Notes: generated by a model from the sequence alone, not told the origin. A DNA stretch of 34,892 nucleotides from Chloroflexota bacterium (GCA_021796315.1 JAJYOH010000008.1:1-34892); one strand, 5' to 3'; positions 22,277 through 31,748 are shown, counted from the stretch's first letter. Numbers and translations are program-made.

Positions 22277-25200
22277 ATGTATCCCGGTTCGCTGCCGTAC
22301 GCACTCTCACTTTTCACAATCGCTATTTTGACGGGGGGAATATCACTTTACGCATTTCACCGAACAAAAAAAGCAAGCGCCAGGTCTTTCGGCTGGTTGA
22401 TGATTGCCATCACACAATGGGTATTGGCTTATGCAATCGAAACACTGGCCCCTACCGTAAACGCCAAAGTTTTGGCAGAACAATTTACATATTTTGGAAT
22501 TGTGGCCGCGCCAATATTTTGGCTTGTGTTCGCCATGGAATATACGGGCAACGCCAAATGGCTGACTGCCAGGGTCAGGATATTGCTCACTGCGTGGCTG
22601 TTGGTCGCACTGGCTGTAACATCGACCAACGACTTTCATCATTTGATGTGGAGATCGGCAAGGCTTGACCCCAACGGATTACCGGGATTGATATTCGAAA
22701 ATTACGGCCCGGCATTCTGGGCCATTGTAGTAACTGCCTATGCGCTCGTTCTTGCGGGCATCATACTTTATATAATCGCATACCTGAAATCGACCCGCCT
22801 TTTTAAACGTCAAATCGGCATCATGGTTATCGGTTCTTTGATACCGCTGGTCAGTAACGCTGTCTTTCTAACTGACCAATTTCAACAGCATGGACTTGAC
22901 CGGACTCCATACACATTTGCGCTTTCAGGCCTCCTCCTGGCATTTGGTTTCTTCCAATACGATCTACTAAACTTGATTCCGCTCGCCGCGCCGCTGATCA
23001 TTGAAAATCTGCGCGACGCTGTGATCGTCATGGACAACCTCGAACGGATCGTGAATCTGAACCCTGCTGCCTATAAATGGTTGAATATTGGCGAAGAAGC
23101 CATCGGCCTGGACGCCCATCAAGTATTGAAGGGAATGGATGTCGTCTGGGAACATTGGGATGCGCCGGAGGTTCAGTTCCAACTTGAACTTGGCGGGGCG
23201 GAGCAACCACGCTGGTACCACCTGATGATTTCATCGCTCCGCGATCAACGCGGAAAATTACAGGGTCGCGTTATCGTCGCGCGCGATAGGACCCGGGAGC
23301 AGGAGGGGTTGCTGGCTGAGCGTCGTCACACCCGCCAAATCGAGCTGCTCAATTCCATTACGCACGCTGCACTTGAAAGCACTAATTTCCAGGGAATACT
23401 TCAAACACTGGCTGACCAACTGGGCAGGATTTTGGAAGCCGATGGAGCATACATCACCTTATGGGATAAGGCCAATCGGAAGGCAATTCCAGCTGCGGCC
23501 TACGGAAAGCTTCGGGATACATATCCATCCACACAGATCGACGCCAATGAACACACACTGACCGAGTCCGTTTTAATAGCAGGTCATCCACTGGCGCTCG
23601 AAGATGTATTTAATTCGCAATACATGAGTCGCAGTATTGCCACAAGATTCCCGGCGCGTTCCATCCTCGCCCTGCCGCTGATTGCCAATCAGGAAAAACT
23701 GGGGGCGGCGCTGATCGCCTTCGATCATCCACATCAATTCATGCCCGACGAAATTTCCGTTGGCGAACAAGTCGGATCGCAAATTGCGCTGGCCATCTAC
23801 AAGGCCCAACTACTTGAAACCGGCTATCGCAGAGTGGCTCAATTGGGCCTGCTCGAAGAGGTAAGCAAACACGTGTCCAAGAGCCTGAACGAAAAGGAAA
23901 TCCTCAAACGGACAGTTACAGCAATGGTCAATCACTTTGGGTACGCGGCGGCCGTGATCAGCCTGTTAACCGAAGACAACCAATTGGAAACAACCGTCAT
24001 TACGGGAACTGAAGAGCTCGTCTTCAAACCGGGCTATCGTCAAAAAATAGGAGAGGGCATCATCGGTCACGTGGCCGAGACGCGCCAGCCTTACTTTACC
24101 GGCGATGTAACTCATGATCCATACTTCTTCACAATTGGCAAAAGAAGCGGTTCAGCCCTGGGTGTGCCCATGCTTGAAGAAGGAAAATTGCTGGGGGTAC
24201 TATACGTCGAAAGCTTTGCGATGAACGCCTTTGTTCAGGACGATGTGCAAATACTCCAAACTCTAACCAGCCATGTTACGACCGCGCTCGAGAAGGCCCG
24301 CCTCTATGCCCGATCTCGGGAACACTTGCGCGCCATGACCACCCTGCAATCCATTTCACAAGCCATAACATCCTCTCTTGACCTTGATAGAATCTTTCAA
24401 ATGGTTGTGCAATTGCTGAAGGATACGTTCGACTACACTTACATAAGCATCTACCTGCTCGACAATAAGGTCTTGCGGCTGGGTGCACAAGTGGGATATC
24501 CCGCCGATATGATTTTCCATGAAATCCCAATAACGACAGGCGTGGTTGGCCGGACGATTTCAACCAGGCAGACCCAGTTCCTGACCGATGTAAGCAAGGA
24601 TGAAGCTTTCCTGCGGGCTGCTTACGAAGTGGAAAGCGAGGTCTGCGTTCCCCTCTTCAAAGGAGGCGACGTGATCGGGGTCATCAACGTTGAAGCATCT
24701 CCAGGACATCCGCTCACCGAAAATGATGTGGATTTACTGACCGCTCTGGCCGGACCTGTAGCCATCGCCGTTGATAATGCGCAGTTGCACGCTGAAGTCA
24801 AATCGCTGGCCTTGACTGACGGTATGACACAACTTCTGAACCGCCGCGCCTTCGACCAAACCCTTGCAACCGAGATCGCCCGCGCTGACCGTTACGGCTA
24901 CCCTCTGGCGCTGATCATCATGGACCTCGACAGCTTCAAGGAATACAACGATCATTGGGGGCATCCTGCAGGTGATGAACGATTAATAGCAATCGCGAAA
25001 CTTTTGCAATCGAATGTGCGCAACCCTGATGCGGCAGCACGTTATGGCGGAGAGGAGTTTGCACTCATCCTGCCCTACACGTCCAAAAGCGGCGCTCTGG
25101 TTTTGGCAGAAAGAATACGCAAAACCACCGAGGCACAAGCAGTGAATATACCCAAGTCTAATGGCTTCATCCCCGGCTATACATTCAGTTTGGGCGTAGC

Positions 25201-25351
25201 CGCCTTCCCTGAAAACGGCAGGAATGCAAACGATCTCCTGATTGCAGCAGACAATGCCGAATTAACTGCCAAGCGTTTGGGCAAGAATCGTGTTTGCCTG
25301 GCTGACGATTTTCAGGAAACCCCCAAATCCCAGACACATCCCAATGAGTAA
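22277..25351 (+). CDS. 7TM-PAS-GAF-GAF-GAF-GGDEF sensor diguanylate cyclase
   Basis: 1024 residues. Residues 1-235 contain seven membrane helices of the kind found at the N-terminus of sensor histidine kinases (7TM sensor). They are followed by a PAS-like domain (NLRDAVIVMDNLERIVNLNP, about 245-350) and three GAF domains (about 365-520, 535-685 and 700-845). The C-terminal GGDEF domain (about 850-1010) has DGMTQLLNRRAF, MDLDSFKEYND and the active GGEEF. RNPD, five residues before GGEEF, is an intact allosteric I-site. It would make c-di-GMP from two GTP in response to unknown membrane and cytoplasmic signals, with product inhibition. No EAL or HD-GYP domain is present. The ribosome site is weak. 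Confidence 0.93.
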   Translation: MYPGSLPYALSLFTIAILTGGISLYAFHRTKKASARSFGWLMIAITQWVLAYAIETLAPTVNAKVLAEQFTYFGIVAAPIFWLVFAMEYTGNAKWLTARVRILLTAWLLVALAVTSTNDFHHLMWRSARLDPNGLPGLIFENYGPAFWAIVVTAYALVLAGIILYIIAYLKSTRLFKRQIGIMVIGSLIPLVSNAVFLTDQFQQHGLDRTPYTFALSGLLLAFGFFQYDLLNLIPLAAPLIIENLRDAVIVMDNLERIVNLNPAAYKWLNIGEEAIGLDAHQVLKGMDVVWEHWDAPEVQFQLELGGAEQPRWYHLMISSLRDQRGKLQGRVIVARDRTREQEGLLAERRHTRQIELLNSITHAALESTNFQGILQTLADQLGRILEADGAYITLWDKANRKAIPAAAYGKLRDTYPSTQIDANEHTLTESVLIAGHPLALEDVFNSQYMSRSIATRFPARSILALPLIANQEKLGAALIAFDHPHQFMPDEISVGEQVGSQIALAIYKAQLLETGYRRVAQLGLLEEVSKHVSKSLNEKEILKRTVTAMVNHFGYAAAVISLLTEDNQLETTVITGTEELVFKPGYRQKIGEGIIGHVAETRQPYFTGDVTHDPYFFTIGKRSGSALGVPMLEEGKLLGVLYVESFAMNAFVQDDVQILQTLTSHVTTALEKARLYARSREHLRAMTTLQSISQAITSSLDLDRIFQMVVQLLKDTFDYTYISIYLLDNKVLRLGAQVGYPADMIFHEIPITTGVVGRTISTRQTQFLTDVSKDEAFLRAAYEVESEVCVPLFKGGDVIGVINVEASPGHPLTENDVDLLTALAGPVAIAVDNAQLHAEVKSLALTDGMTQLLNRRAFDQTLATEIARADRYGYPLALIIMDLDSFKEYNDHWGHPAGDERLIAIAKLLQSNVRNPDAAARYGGEEFALILPYTSKSGALVLAERIRKTTEAQAVNIPKSNGFIPGYTFSLGVAAFPENGRNANDLLIAADNAELTAKRLGKNRVCLADDFQETPKSQTHPNE

Positions 25352-25524
25352 CACAAACGCCGGATCGAGAAAACTGTGAAGGCTTACCTGGCAAGTATTT
25401 ATGGCAAGCCTGGAGTCGATTCACGCGCCGCAGCGATTGCAGTCACCGCACAAAAAGGTCTTCTGTCAAAATGATCAGGGAAAAACATAAGTTGCCCGGC
25501 AGAAATTGTGTGCGCATAAAACAA

Positions 25525-25620
25525 AAATTTACGTCTTTGCGGCGAAGCAATCTCCAGTAATGTTTGGGATTGCCTCGGGACACTGAAGAACACAGTGCAA
25601 GCGAACACCTTCGCAATGAC
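25525..25620. repeat. GAAGCAATC-type intergenic repeat, copy B
   Basis: A shorter relative of 20348-20482 that lacks about 45 bases near its left end. It starts ACGTCTTTGCGGCGAAGC and ends GCAATGAC, and shares a 31-base identical block (25576-25606). It fills the middle of the 349-bp gap 25352-25700. The first part of that gap shows only a weak GGCTT/AAGCC inverted repeat (25380-25412). Confidence 0.85.
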
Positions 25621-25645
25621 GTGAGCGTGTTGCTTTTTTAGGCGC

Positions 25646-25654
25646 TGGTATAAT
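25646..25654 (+). promoter_or_regulatory. Extended -10 promoter for the methyltransferase-like gene
   Basis: TGGTATAAT without a recognisable -35. A GCAGGAG ribosome site follows shortly before ATG 25701. Confidence 0.6.
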
Positions 25655-25700
25655 CCCTTCTGCAATCTTTGGATTAATCGAAATGCAGGAGAATTTGTAA

Positions 25701-26336
25701 ATGAGGTCTTTCAGCCATTGGACACCGAGATACATCGGGAGCCGCATCGCAGAAAAATATTATTACGCCACGCATCCCGACCATCCCTGGCTGACGCAAA
25801 CAGCAAATGAAATGCTCGTCGCCTATCTCAAGAAATCGGATATCGGTCTCGAGTTCGGCAGCGGGCGCAGCACTTTGTGGTTTGCAAAACGGGTCGGACA
25901 TTTAATCAGCGTGGAACATGATGAAGCCTGGTTCGGAAAAGTCTCGCAGATGCTCAAGGAAAACAATCTGAGCAATGTTGATTACCAACTTCATCCGAGA
26001 AATTTACCGGACGAACAAGGCGGCGAAACGGATTACGTCAAAGTTTTTCAATCCATCAAATCAGACAGCATTGACTTCGTTTTGGTTGACGGCGTGTACC
26101 GCGACTTCTGCGCGCTCGAAGCCATCCGCGTGATTCGCCCCGGCGGTGTGATGATCATTGACGATGTCCATCGTTATTTGCCAGGCGATTCACATTCTCC
26201 AAATTCAAGAACGCTCAAAGATGGGCCAAAAAGTCAAACATGGGAAAAAGTTTATGAGACGATTTCTCAATGGCGAAAAATCTGGACGACATCCGGCGTC
26301 AGCGACGCGGCTTTCTTTTTCAAACCCTGTAATTAA
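25701..26336 (+). CDS. Class I SAM-dependent methyltransferase-like protein
   Basis: 211 residues. The Rossmann motif I is GLEFGSGRSTLWFAKR (about residues 49-64), followed by SVEHDEAWF as the acidic post-beta2 position, then FVLVDGVYRDFCALEAIRVI and PGGVMIIDDVHRYL for later strands. The family includes O-methyltransferases and glycan-modifying enzymes. The substrate is unknown; the DG.YRD pattern is common in polysaccharide-cluster methyltransferases. It has its own promoter and a good GCAGGAG site, and lies 75 bases before the helicase gene. Confidence 0.85.
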   Translation: MRSFSHWTPRYIGSRIAEKYYYATHPDHPWLTQTANEMLVAYLKKSDIGLEFGSGRSTLWFAKRVGHLISVEHDEAWFGKVSQMLKENNLSNVDYQLHPRNLPDEQGGETDYVKVFQSIKSDSIDFVLVDGVYRDFCALEAIRVIRPGGVMIIDDVHRYLPGDSHSPNSRTLKDGPKSQTWEKVYETISQWRKIWTTSGVSDAAFFFKPCN

Positions 26337-26411
26337 TTTCCTGCCCCAGCCAGCATTTTCAGCGCTGGAGCAGTTTATTGAAAAAATAATTATCGAAGAA
26401 TCGAAAATCAA

Positions 26412-27848
26412 GTGACAGACTCAACCATCTCTCCCATCGAAAATTCTTTAACCGATCTGACGTTCGACCGGTTACCGCCGCGTTTACGCGAGGCTGCCGC
26501 ACGCGCAGGCTGGACTTCGCTCATGCCGGTCCAGGCGCGCGCAATTCCATATCTGCTCGCCAAAAGAAATATGATGATCCAGGCGCGCACCGGCAGCGGC
26601 AAGACGGGCGCCTTCATCCTGCCGATGCTCGAACGGCTCGATCCATCCCACGCAAATTGTCAGGCGCTGATCCTCGTCCCAACACGGGAGCTTGCCAAAC
26701 AGGTTTGGCAGGAAGCGGAAAAACTTTTCGGGGATGCGGGCCTGAAAACGGTGGCCGTTTATGGCGGAGTCGGATACGGTCCACAAATCGACGCGCTCAA
26801 GCAGGGCGCTCAAATCGTGGTCGGCACGCCGGGACGCGTCCTCGATCATTTGTTGAAACGCACGCTTTCCCTTGAACATTTAAAAATGTTGATCTTCGAT
26901 GAGGCCGACCGGATGCTCTCGATGGGCTTTTATCCCGACATGCAGGATGTCCAGCGATATCTTCCCAAACGTTCCATCAATACGTGCATGTTCTCGGCCA
27001 CATTTTCCGAGGCGGTCATGCGCACCGCACGCGAGTTCATTCGCGAGCCGGAGTTCATCAGCCTGAGCAGCGACCACGTGCATGTGACCGACACGGAGCA
27101 TGTTTTTTATCTGGTCGAAGGCATGGACAAGGACCGCAGTCTCGTGCGATTGATCGAGATCGAGAACCCAACTTCGGCCCTTATTTTTTGCAACACCAAA
27201 GACCGCGTGCATTACATCTCGACTGTTCTGCAGCGTTTCGGATATGACGCCGATGAATTAAGTTCCGAACTTTCACAGTCTGCGCGTGAACGTGTGCTCG
27301 AACGCGTCCGGCGCGGGACCCTGCGGTTTTTGGTCGCTACCGACGTGGCGGCGCGCGGCCTCGATATTCCCAGCCTGTCTCACGTCATTCAGTATGAGCC
27401 GCCCGAGGAAATGGAAGCCTACATTCATCGCGCGGGACGCACCGGGCGTGCAGGCGCGGCGGGTATTGCAATTTCGCTGATCCACAAAGGCGAAAGATTT
27501 GCGCTCGAAAAAATTGCGAAGCAATATGATATCGACATGCAGGAACGCCCCATCCCCACCGATGCAGATGTGGCCGCAGTGGTCACTGAACGTATGACGG
27601 TTTTGCTCGAAGCGCGCCTGCGTGGACGCGATAAATTGCAGACTGAACGCAGTCAAAGATTTATGCCGCTGGCGCACAGCCTCGCCGAAAACGTGGATGA
27701 GTCCGCCATCATCACCATGCTGCTCGACGATTATTATCAGCAGACCTTACACACGCCGCTTCGCACGCCGACCCATGCAGCGGCTCCCGTTGAAAAAACA
27801 AAATCCCACCGCCCAAACTTTAAACGCAATCAGAGCCGCCGCAGGTAA
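26412..27848 (+). CDS. DEAD-box ATP-dependent RNA helicase
   Basis: 478 residues with a GTG start. All helicase motifs are visible: Q motif region (LMPVQARAIPYLL), I ARTGSGKT, Ia PTRELAKQ, Ib TPGRVLDHL, II DEADRML, III SATFSE, IV ALIFCNTKDR, V TDVAARGLDIP and VI HRAGRTGRAG. The basic C-terminal tail (KSHRPNFKRNQSRRR) fits RNA binding, as in RhlE/CshA-type proteins. It would unwind structured RNA in ribosome assembly or mRNA decay. There is no Shine-Dalgarno before the GTG. A phosphatase gene begins 1 base after the stop, so the two are co-transcribed. Confidence 0.95.
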   Translation: MTDSTISPIENSLTDLTFDRLPPRLREAAARAGWTSLMPVQARAIPYLLAKRNMMIQARTGSGKTGAFILPMLERLDPSHANCQALILVPTRELAKQVWQEAEKLFGDAGLKTVAVYGGVGYGPQIDALKQGAQIVVGTPGRVLDHLLKRTLSLEHLKMLIFDEADRMLSMGFYPDMQDVQRYLPKRSINTCMFSATFSEAVMRTAREFIREPEFISLSSDHVHVTDTEHVFYLVEGMDKDRSLVRLIEIENPTSALIFCNTKDRVHYISTVLQRFGYDADELSSELSQSARERVLERVRRGTLRFLVATDVAARGLDIPSLSHVIQYEPPEEMEAYIHRAGRTGRAGAAGIAISLIHKGERFALEKIAKQYDIDMQERPIPTDADVAAVVTERMTVLLEARLRGRDKLQTERSQRFMPLAHSLAENVDESAIITMLLDDYYQQTLHTPLRTPTHAAAPVEKTKSHRPNFKRNQSRRR

Positions 27849-27849
27849 C

Positions 27850-28536
27850 ATGACTACCCGCCTTTATCTCATCCGCCACGGCGCGACGCCGCTTTCAGCC
27901 GAAGATCGATTCTCCGGCGCGGAAAACGTTTTCCTTTCGGATGAAGGACGCGCACAAGTGCAGCATCTGGCTGTTCGCCTGGCAGACAGCAAAATTTCCG
28001 CCATCTACGCCAGTCCGCTGGACCGCACCATGGAGACCGGTCGCATGATCGGCCAGCCTCTCAAAATATTGAATCCAATTCCATGCGACGGTCTACGTGA
28101 GATCAGCCACGGACATTGGGAGGGTTTGAGCCGCAAGGAAGTGGAAACGAATTTCGCCGATGAATATTCCGCCTGGGATTCTGACCCTTTTACTTTTGCG
28201 CCCGAAGGCGGCGAATCTGGAATCAGTGTGCTGGCGCGCGCCCTGCCCATCATCCGCGAGATCGTTATCAAGCATAAAGATGAAAGCGTGGCAGTTGTTT
28301 CGCACAAAGCCACGCTGCGATTGATTCTCAGCAGCCTGCTCGGTTTCGACGTGCGCGGTTATCGTGACAGACTCGACCAGGCCCCGGCCTGCCTGAACAT
28401 CGTGGATTTCAAGGATCCCGTCCGCGCCCGGCTGATGCTCTTCAACGATGTCTCCCATTACGCCGACCGGCCATTGAGTCCGCACGAGCATCTGTCCAAA
28501 TGGTGGGATGCAAATGGAACGTCCGTGAACGAGTAA
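27850..28536 (+). CDS. Histidine phosphatase family protein
   Basis: 228 residues from ATG 27850, 1 base after the helicase stop; an earlier in-frame ATG lies inside the helicase gene and is ignored. LIRHGATPLSAEDRFSGA holds the phospho-accepting His and the RHG signature. The rest of the pocket is visible in YASPLDRTMETGRMI (Arg), LREISHGHWEG (Glu) and VVSHKATLRLIL (second His). Family members include cofactor-independent phosphoglycerate mutases, CobC and broad phosphatases; this one is most like the phosphatase group. Translational coupling with the helicase is likely, but a functional link is not obvious. Confidence 0.92.
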   Translation: MTTRLYLIRHGATPLSAEDRFSGAENVFLSDEGRAQVQHLAVRLADSKISAIYASPLDRTMETGRMIGQPLKILNPIPCDGLREISHGHWEGLSRKEVETNFADEYSAWDSDPFTFAPEGGESGISVLARALPIIREIVIKHKDESVAVVSHKATLRLILSSLLGFDVRGYRDRLDQAPACLNIVDFKDPVRARLMLFNDVSHYADRPLSPHEHLSKWWDANGTSVNE

Positions 28537-28562
28537 GCGATTGCGCCTTATGGCATGACAGG

Positions 28563-28588
28563 TGCTATAATAATGAAAAATATCATTA
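28563..28588 (+). promoter_or_regulatory. Extended -10 with downstream operator-like inverted repeat
   Basis: TGCTATAAT (28563-28571) overlaps by one base a perfect 6-bp inverted repeat TAATGA/TCATTA (28571-28576 and 28583-28588), which would cover the transcription start. It lies about 65 bases before the membrane diguanylate cyclase gene. The repressor role is inference. Confidence 0.5.
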
Positions 28589-28653
28589 CAATTTAACAGT
28601 TTCTATACAACAAAAGATATTCGGCTATTTACCAACCATTTACCTGTTCTCCA

Positions 28654-29391
28654 ATGAAACGGCTGAGAGGCTCGCAAGCGTGGCTACTAGCAGGGTACAT
28701 TGCCGTTGTTGTCTTTATTTGGCTGATCGAATTCCTGGATTTACCCCACCGCCTAATGGGTGCAGAGTCCACCCCTCTCAGTCTGGAAAAAGCGTTCCTT
28801 GAAACAATTTTCATTGTAATGATTTGGGCCTTTAGTTGGAGAGTAATAAATTACTATGAGGGAGAGTGGAGCAAGGCAGCCGCTGAACTGCAAAAATTGG
28901 CAAGTACCGATAGTCTCACCGGGGCATTAAGCCGAAGGGAATTCCTGTCACGGGCCGAGGAAGAATTTTCCCGCGCCAAAAGATTCGAGAGGCCCTTCAC
29001 CTGCGGAATCATCGATCTCGATGCTTTCAAATCCATCAATGATAACTTCGGACATTTGATCGGCGACAAAGTACTGGCGGTATTTGCCCAAGTTGCGTTG
29101 AACAACATCCGCCAGCAGGATTTTATCGGACGGCTGGGGGGCGACGAATTTGGGATCGCCTTTGTGGAGGCCGAAAGAGAGGACGCCCAATCCATCATCC
29201 AACGCATCCATGAACAGTGGGACAAGGCCAATCTTTTAAGCGACGATGGAACGAAACTGACGATCAGTTTCAGCGCAGGTATTTCTTCAACCCATAACAA
29301 GGATGATGAACTTACCGATTGCATCCGGCGCACAGATAAAGCGCTGTATGAGGCAAAACAACAGGGGAAGAACAGAATAGAATATGTGTAA
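28654..29391 (+). CDS. Membrane-anchored diguanylate cyclase
   Basis: 245 residues. Two N-terminal membrane helices (about 10-28 and 45-65) lead through a short linker to a GGDEF domain. It has TDSLTGALSRREF, IDLDAFKSINDNFGH and the active LGGDEFGIAF motif. RQQD, five residues before GGDEF, is an intact I-site. It should synthesise c-di-GMP at the membrane with product feedback. With no periplasmic sensor domain, the signal is unclear. No Shine-Dalgarno is seen before the ATG. It is the second diguanylate cyclase within 7 kb. Confidence 0.93.
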   Translation: MKRLRGSQAWLLAGYIAVVVFIWLIEFLDLPHRLMGAESTPLSLEKAFLETIFIVMIWAFSWRVINYYEGEWSKAAAELQKLASTDSLTGALSRREFLSRAEEEFSRAKRFERPFTCGIIDLDAFKSINDNFGHLIGDKVLAVFAQVALNNIRQQDFIGRLGGDEFGIAFVEAEREDAQSIIQRIHEQWDKANLLSDDGTKLTISFSAGISSTHNKDDELTDCIRRTDKALYEAKQQGKNRIEYV

Positions 29392-29434
29392 ACAATGCCG
29401 CATGTGGCCTGAACCAGTGAAATGATGTAGATAC

Positions 29435-29470
29435 AAACTCCTGCAATTTTCAATCCGCAGGAGTTTTATT
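29435..29470 (+). terminator. Rho-independent terminator after the membrane diguanylate cyclase
   Basis: A perfect 10-bp stem, AAACTCCTGC (29435-29444) with GCAGGAGTTT (29457-29466), 12-base loop and T-rich tail. Confidence 0.8.
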
Positions 29471-29530
29471 CTTACGCTACAATCAGTAAAGAAACCCTGC
29501 TTTCTAAAATTATTCATCGCTGGAGTGGAA

Positions 29531-30646
29531 ATGAAAAACATTCTTGCCTATCTTGAGAATCATACAACGGACATTCTTGCCGACGTTGAAGCATTGGTGC
29601 GGATCGAATCGCCGTCCAATGATGTGGACGGGATCAACCGCGTCCAGAACCTGACCGAAAGCTGGTTCGCCGAATTCGGACAGATTCAGCGCCATCCCAG
29701 CCATCACGGCGATGTGGTGCACGCGCACATTCAAGGTCGAAGCAGCGAGCGGATCGTGTTCCTGGCGCACATCGACACGGTTTATCCCGTTGGTACATGG
29801 AATAATGTCTGGTCGGTTCAAGGCGATCAGGCTTTCGGCCCCGGAACTTACGATATGAAAGCCGGCGCAGTCCAGGCGCTTTGGGCATTACGCGCACTAA
29901 AGTCACTCGGATTAACCCCATCTTCCAGCGTTGATTTTCTGCTAACTTCCGATGAAGAGACCGGTTCAGAAGTCGGGCGGCCATATATCGAAGAGCTGGC
30001 AAAAGACGCCAAAGCCGTGTTGGTGCTGGAACCCCCGTACATGAATGGCGACCTAAAGATCGCGCGCAAAGGTGTGGGCGAATATAAATTCAATATTTAC
30101 GGCAAGGCTGCGCACCAGGGACTCGAGCCGCAGAACGGCAGGAATGCAGTTGTCAGCGCGGCGCATTTGATCTCTGAACTGGTCAAATTGCAGGATTGGG
30201 AAAAAGGCACAACGCTCGGACCGAACGTCATTCAAGGCGGGACGGTATCCAACGTGGTGGCAGATCACGTGACTCTGGAAGTTGATCTGCGCATCTGGTC
30301 ACTGGACGAGGCCGAGCGCGCGGACAAGGCCCTGCGCGCCATCCAACCATTGGAAGGCACACGTTATGAGATCAGCGGCGGATTGAACCGTCCGCCCATG
30401 GAGCCAACTGAAGGCTCGCTCAAGTTGTTCGATGAAGCCAAAAAAATTGCGAACGAGATCGGCGTCGATGTCGGCATGGCACGCGTGGGCGGCGGCTCGG
30501 ACGGTAATTTCACATCCCGCCTCGCGCCAACCCTCGACGGCTTCGGCGCATTTGGCGCTGGCGCGCACCAGAAAGATATCGAGAATATCCACATTCCAAG
30601 CCTCGCGCCGCGCACGGCATTGATCGCGGGTATGCTGATCAAATGA
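29531..30646 (+). CDS. M20-family zinc metallopeptidase (ArgE/DapE/CPG2 type)
   Basis: 371 residues from ATG 29531, chosen over an upstream GTG because GGAG lies 5 bases before it. The metal and catalytic residues are visible: His80 and Asp82 (LAHIDTV), bridging Asp108 (TYDMKAG), catalytic Glu142 with Glu143 (SDEETGS), Glu167 (LEPP), and a late His in GAGAHQKD. A dimerisation lid (about 180-290) contains GKAAHQGLEPQNGRNA. The arrangement is most like glutamate carboxypeptidases, which release C-terminal amino acids from small peptides or acyl-amino acids. The DMT transporter gene overlaps its stop by 4 bases. Confidence 0.92.
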   Translation: MKNILAYLENHTTDILADVEALVRIESPSNDVDGINRVQNLTESWFAEFGQIQRHPSHHGDVVHAHIQGRSSERIVFLAHIDTVYPVGTWNNVWSVQGDQAFGPGTYDMKAGAVQALWALRALKSLGLTPSSSVDFLLTSDEETGSEVGRPYIEELAKDAKAVLVLEPPYMNGDLKIARKGVGEYKFNIYGKAAHQGLEPQNGRNAVVSAAHLISELVKLQDWEKGTTLGPNVIQGGTVSNVVADHVTLEVDLRIWSLDEAERADKALRAIQPLEGTRYEISGGLNRPPMEPTEGSLKLFDEAKKIANEIGVDVGMARVGGGSDGNFTSRLAPTLDGFGAFGAGAHQKDIENIHIPSLAPRTALIAGMLIK

Positions 30647-31518
30647 ATCGCATCGTCGGCATCCTGCTCATCGTCGTCTCCGCCGCTTCGTTCGGGACGC
30701 TGGCTATCTTTGGGCGTTACGCCTACGCCGACGGCATGGATACGTTCACGCTGCTCTTTCTGCGTTTCACCATCGCAGCATTATTGATGGGAGCCTTGCT
30801 TTTCATCCGCCGTGAATCGATCCCGCGCGGAAAAATTTTGTGGCAGTTGATCGGCATGGGTGCGCTGGGTTACGTCGGTCAATCGTTCTCGTATCTGACC
30901 GCCATCCAATTCGCGTCGGTGGGACTGGTGGCGCTTTTACTTTATTTGTATCCGGCTTTCGTTGCCATCCTATCCACCATCTTCCTCAAGGAAAAATTAA
31001 CGCGCATAAAAATCATTGCGCTTTCGCTGGCAACCATCGGCGCGGCATTGACCGCCAACCCTGAAGGCGGAAAATGGCAGGGCATCATTCTCGCCATTTC
31101 CGCCGCGGCAATCTATTCGGTCTACATCATCGTTGGCACGGGAGTGATGAAACAGGTTTCGGCGGTGCAATCTTCAACCATCATCTTCGCATCGGCGGGA
31201 CTCGTTTACGGCGCGGCAACCGCTGTCAGCGGGGCGCGCCTTCCGGGAACGGCAGCCGGCTGGAGCGCGGTCGGAGGCGTGGTCATCGTCGCCACGGTGA
31301 TTCCAGTCGTCACTTTTTTGGAGGGACTCAAACGCATCGGTCCGACCAGCGCATCCATGCTTTCAACGCTCGAACCCGTCGTGACGGTTTTGCTGGCGAC
31401 CTGGCTGTTCGGCGAAACGCTTGGTCTCGCGGCTTTGATCGGCGGCGCATTAATTCTGGCCGCTGTAATTCTGCTGACGCGCGGAGAAATTTATCCGGCG
31501 CCGGATAATCCATTGTAA
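30643..31518 (+). CDS. DMT-superfamily transporter (two EamA domains)
   Basis: 291 residues with about ten membrane helices in two repeats of five, the standard EamA layout. The first repeat begins VGILLIVVSAASFGTLAIFG and ends LSLATIGAALTANP; the second begins GIILAISAAAIYSVYIIVGT and includes RIGPTSASMLSTLEPVVTVLLA, a typical EamA signature. The family exports amino acids or metabolites. The ATGA overlap with the M20 peptidase suggests coupled synthesis, and one possible role is exporting the peptidase product. The substrate is not predictable. Confidence 0.92.
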   Translation: MNRIVGILLIVVSAASFGTLAIFGRYAYADGMDTFTLLFLRFTIAALLMGALLFIRRESIPRGKILWQLIGMGALGYVGQSFSYLTAIQFASVGLVALLLYLYPAFVAILSTIFLKEKLTRIKIIALSLATIGAALTANPEGGKWQGIILAISAAAIYSVYIIVGTGVMKQVSAVQSSTIIFASAGLVYGAATAVSGARLPGTAAGWSAVGGVVIVATVIPVVTFLEGLKRIGPTSASMLSTLEPVVTVLLATWLFGETLGLAALIGGALILAAVILLTRGEIYPAPDNPL

Positions 31519-31553
31519 AATTATGTTTCTTCAAAGTTCGGCAAGAGAGATTC

Positions 31554-31629
31554 AAACACAAAGGACACCAAGGTTACAAAGGAAAACCACAAAATCTGTT
31601 TCATTTTTTCCTTCGTGTACTTTGCGTTT
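31554..31629. repeat. ACACAAAGG-type palindromic intergenic repeat
   Basis: Arms 31554-31573 and 31610-31629 pair at 17 of 20 positions. It is one of two such elements in the 293-bp gap 31519-31811. Between them lies a hairpin AAGTGGGGT/ACCCCGCTT (31657-31677). Confidence 0.8.
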
Positions 31630-31677
31630 AAAAAGTTTTAATGGCTCTTCAGGATTAAGTGGGGTAAAACCCCGCTT

Positions 31678-31748
31678 ACCACGGAGATCACGGAGTCCAC
31701 AGAGAAAAACCTTTTTTAATCTCCGTGTTCTCTGTGTACTCTATGGTG
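31678..31748. repeat. ACCACGGAG-type palindromic intergenic repeat
   Basis: The left arm ACCACGGAGATCACGGAG and the right arm ending TCTGTGTACTCTATGGT are imperfectly complementary over about 29 bases. It belongs to the same general family as 11505-11566 and 31554-31629. An apparent reading frame through this gap is a by-product of the repeats. Confidence 0.8.

Noticed and set aside
25380..25412. Terminator after the large sensor gene
   Set aside because: The GGCTT/AAGCC stem is short and mismatched and no T run follows.
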